A stretch of DNA of 5,170 nucleotides from Methyloligella sp. (GTDB lineage Bacteria; Pseudomonadota; Alphaproteobacteria; Rhizobiales; JALUTE01): positions 1-5,170 of the forward strand of contig JALUTE010000189.1 of the NCBI GenBank assembly GCA_027058255.1, given 5' to 3'. The notes below the pieces were generated by a model. The model was not told where the DNA came from, did no database searches, and saw nothing but the letters and a program-made list of their open reading frames with translations. How positions within the stretch are numbered: position 1 is the first letter of the stretch; every line of letters starts with the position of its first letter. Below, in pieces: positions 4,274-5,170 of the stretch. Made by a program: the position numbers and the translations under genes.

Positions 4274-5170
4274 GCGGGCGCAGGAAAACGGACGGGAAAA
4301 AACGCGCTCCAAGGCGCGGGACGACAGCAGGCGGGCGGGCGCGTTCCGGCGGGGCGGCCAGGCTCGATCACGGCGTGCTCGTCAATGCGCTGCCGCACCC
4401 CATCCTGGTCATCGGCGAGGACAATGCCATCCTGTTCGCCAATGCGGCGGCGGAGGCCTTTTTCGACACCAGCGCCGCGCAGCTCGCGCGCCACGGGCTC
4501 GATGCCTTCGTGCCCTTCGCAAGCCCGCTGCTCTCGCTGGTCAATCAGGTCCGGCGTGAAGGGGCGCCCGTCAACGCCTATGGCGTGGACCTCTCCACCC
4601 CGCGCATGCCCCATGCCAAGCTCGTGGACATTCACGGCGGGCCCCTTGCTGAGGCGCCGGAGCGATTGTTCGTGCTCTTTCAGCAGCGCAGCATGGCGGA
4701 GATGATCGAACGCCAGCTCACCCACCGGGCGGCGGCACGCTCGGTGTCGGGGCTTGCCGGCATGCTGGCGCATGAGATCAAGAACCCGCTTTCCGGCATC
4801 CGGGGCGCCGCGCAGCTCCTGGAGGGCGCCCTCGGGGACGACGACCGGGCGCTTGCCCGCCTCATCTGCTCGGAGACGGACCGCATCTGCAAGCTGGTGG
4901 ACCGGATGGAGGTGTTCGGCGACGAGCGCCCCCTCGCCAATGCCACCGTGAACATCCATGCGGTGCTCCACCATGTAAAGCAGATCGCCGAGAACGGCTT
5001 TGCGCGCCACATCCGCATCGTCGAGGATTACGACCCCTCTCTGCCCGGCATTCCGGGCGATCGGGACAAGCTGGTTCAGGCCTTTCTCAATCTGGTCAAG
5101 AATGCCGCCGAGGCCCTGGGAGAGAGGCCGGGCGGGCGGATCCGGCTCGCCACCGCCTTCCGGCCCGGCG
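4270..5170 (+). CDS. ntrB: Nitrogen regulation sensor histidine kinase NtrB (3' end outside window)
   Basis: The frame opens with ATG at 4270, overlapping the dusB stop by four bases, and stays open to the window edge (300 codons, no stop), so the C-terminus is missing. Residues 1-31 are an unusual basic tail with 11 Lys/Arg. A PAS-like sensor domain follows (about 33-130: LVNALPHPILVIGEDNAILFANAAAEAFF). The DHp domain has the H-box GMLAHEIKNPLSGIRGAAQL with phospho-acceptor His168. The ATPase domain starts with the N-box LNLVKNAAEAL (273-283, Asn274/Asn278); G-boxes lie beyond the edge. No membrane segment is visible, as expected for cytosolic NtrB. By family knowledge it phosphorylates NtrC under nitrogen limitation, and PII (GlnB) switches it to phosphatase in nitrogen excess. 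Translational coupling to dusB and the usual dusB-ntrB-ntrC order imply ntrC lies just downstream. Confidence 0.94.
   Translation, partial: MSGRRKTDGKKRAPRRGTTAGGRARSGGAARLDHGVLVNALPHPILVIGEDNAILFANAAAEAFFDTSAAQLARHGLDAFVPFASPLLSLVNQVRREGAPVNAYGVDLSTPRMPHAKLVDIHGGPLAEAPERLFVLFQQRSMAEMIERQLTHRAAARSVSGLAGMLAHEIKNPLSGIRGAAQLLEGALGDDDRALARLICSETDRICKLVDRMEVFGDERPLANATVNIHAVLHHVKQIAENGFARHIRIVEDYDPSLPGIPGDRDKLVQAFLNLVKNAAEALGERPGGRIRLATAFRPG

Noticed and set aside
4066..5010. A 314-codon minus-strand open frame antisense to ntrB and the end of dusB
   Set aside because: The plus strand here encodes clear NtrB H-box and N-box motifs. The antisense product is unlike any family I recognise and has shadow-like composition.

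Overview
This is a GC-rich, gene-dense chromosomal window whose gene content points to an alphaproteobacterium, probably Hyphomicrobiales (Rhizobiales) or a close relative. Three things suggest this: a fused IspD-IspF enzyme, a NifR3-type dihydrouridine synthase (dusB) directly ahead of the nitrogen sensor kinase gene ntrB, and a COQ10/RatA-like START-domain gene next to a stand-alone CinA C-terminal domain gene. I see no mobile element, tRNA, rRNA or CRISPR array. The genus cannot be named from the sequence alone.

Layout. Bases 1-74 are a purine-rich leader with a strong G-quadruplex-type motif, a small hairpin and a Shine-Dalgarno site. It precedes ratA (75-560, +), a COQ10/RatA family protein. 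A 33-base convergent gap follows. Next is a minus-strand block, given here in transcription order: ispDF (2908-1691), a 96-base gap, a MarR-type regulator (1594-1109), and a CinA/PncC-type amidohydrolase (1112-594). The last two overlap by four bases (GTGA). On the far side of ispDF is a 267-base divergent intergenic region with an AT-richer patch, a cluster of GCAATC repeats and two neighbouring palindromes. From it runs the plus-strand unit dusB (3176-4273) then ntrB (4270 to beyond the window end), coupled by an ATGA overlap. The ntrB gene is cut by the window edge and its partner ntrC would be expected downstream.

How the genes work together. The block is mostly housekeeping. IspDF supplies two non-adjacent steps of the MEP isoprenoid pathway, which feeds ubiquinone side-chain synthesis. 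RatA/COQ10-like proteins are linked to ubiquinone. CinA/PncC recycles nicotinamide mononucleotide. DusB reduces uridines in tRNA, and NtrB senses nitrogen status through PII and controls NtrC. The MarR protein is the one gene not obviously part of a conserved housekeeping set; it is translationally coupled to the cinA-type gene and has a single N-terminal cysteine.

No clearly novel multi-gene system is visible. The points most worth checking are the structured leader of dusB-ntrB, the G-rich tract ahead of ratA, and the marR-cinA pairing. Long open frames on the opposite strands (for example 1196-3073 +, and 3065-4105 -) are judged to be high-GC shadows of the real genes.
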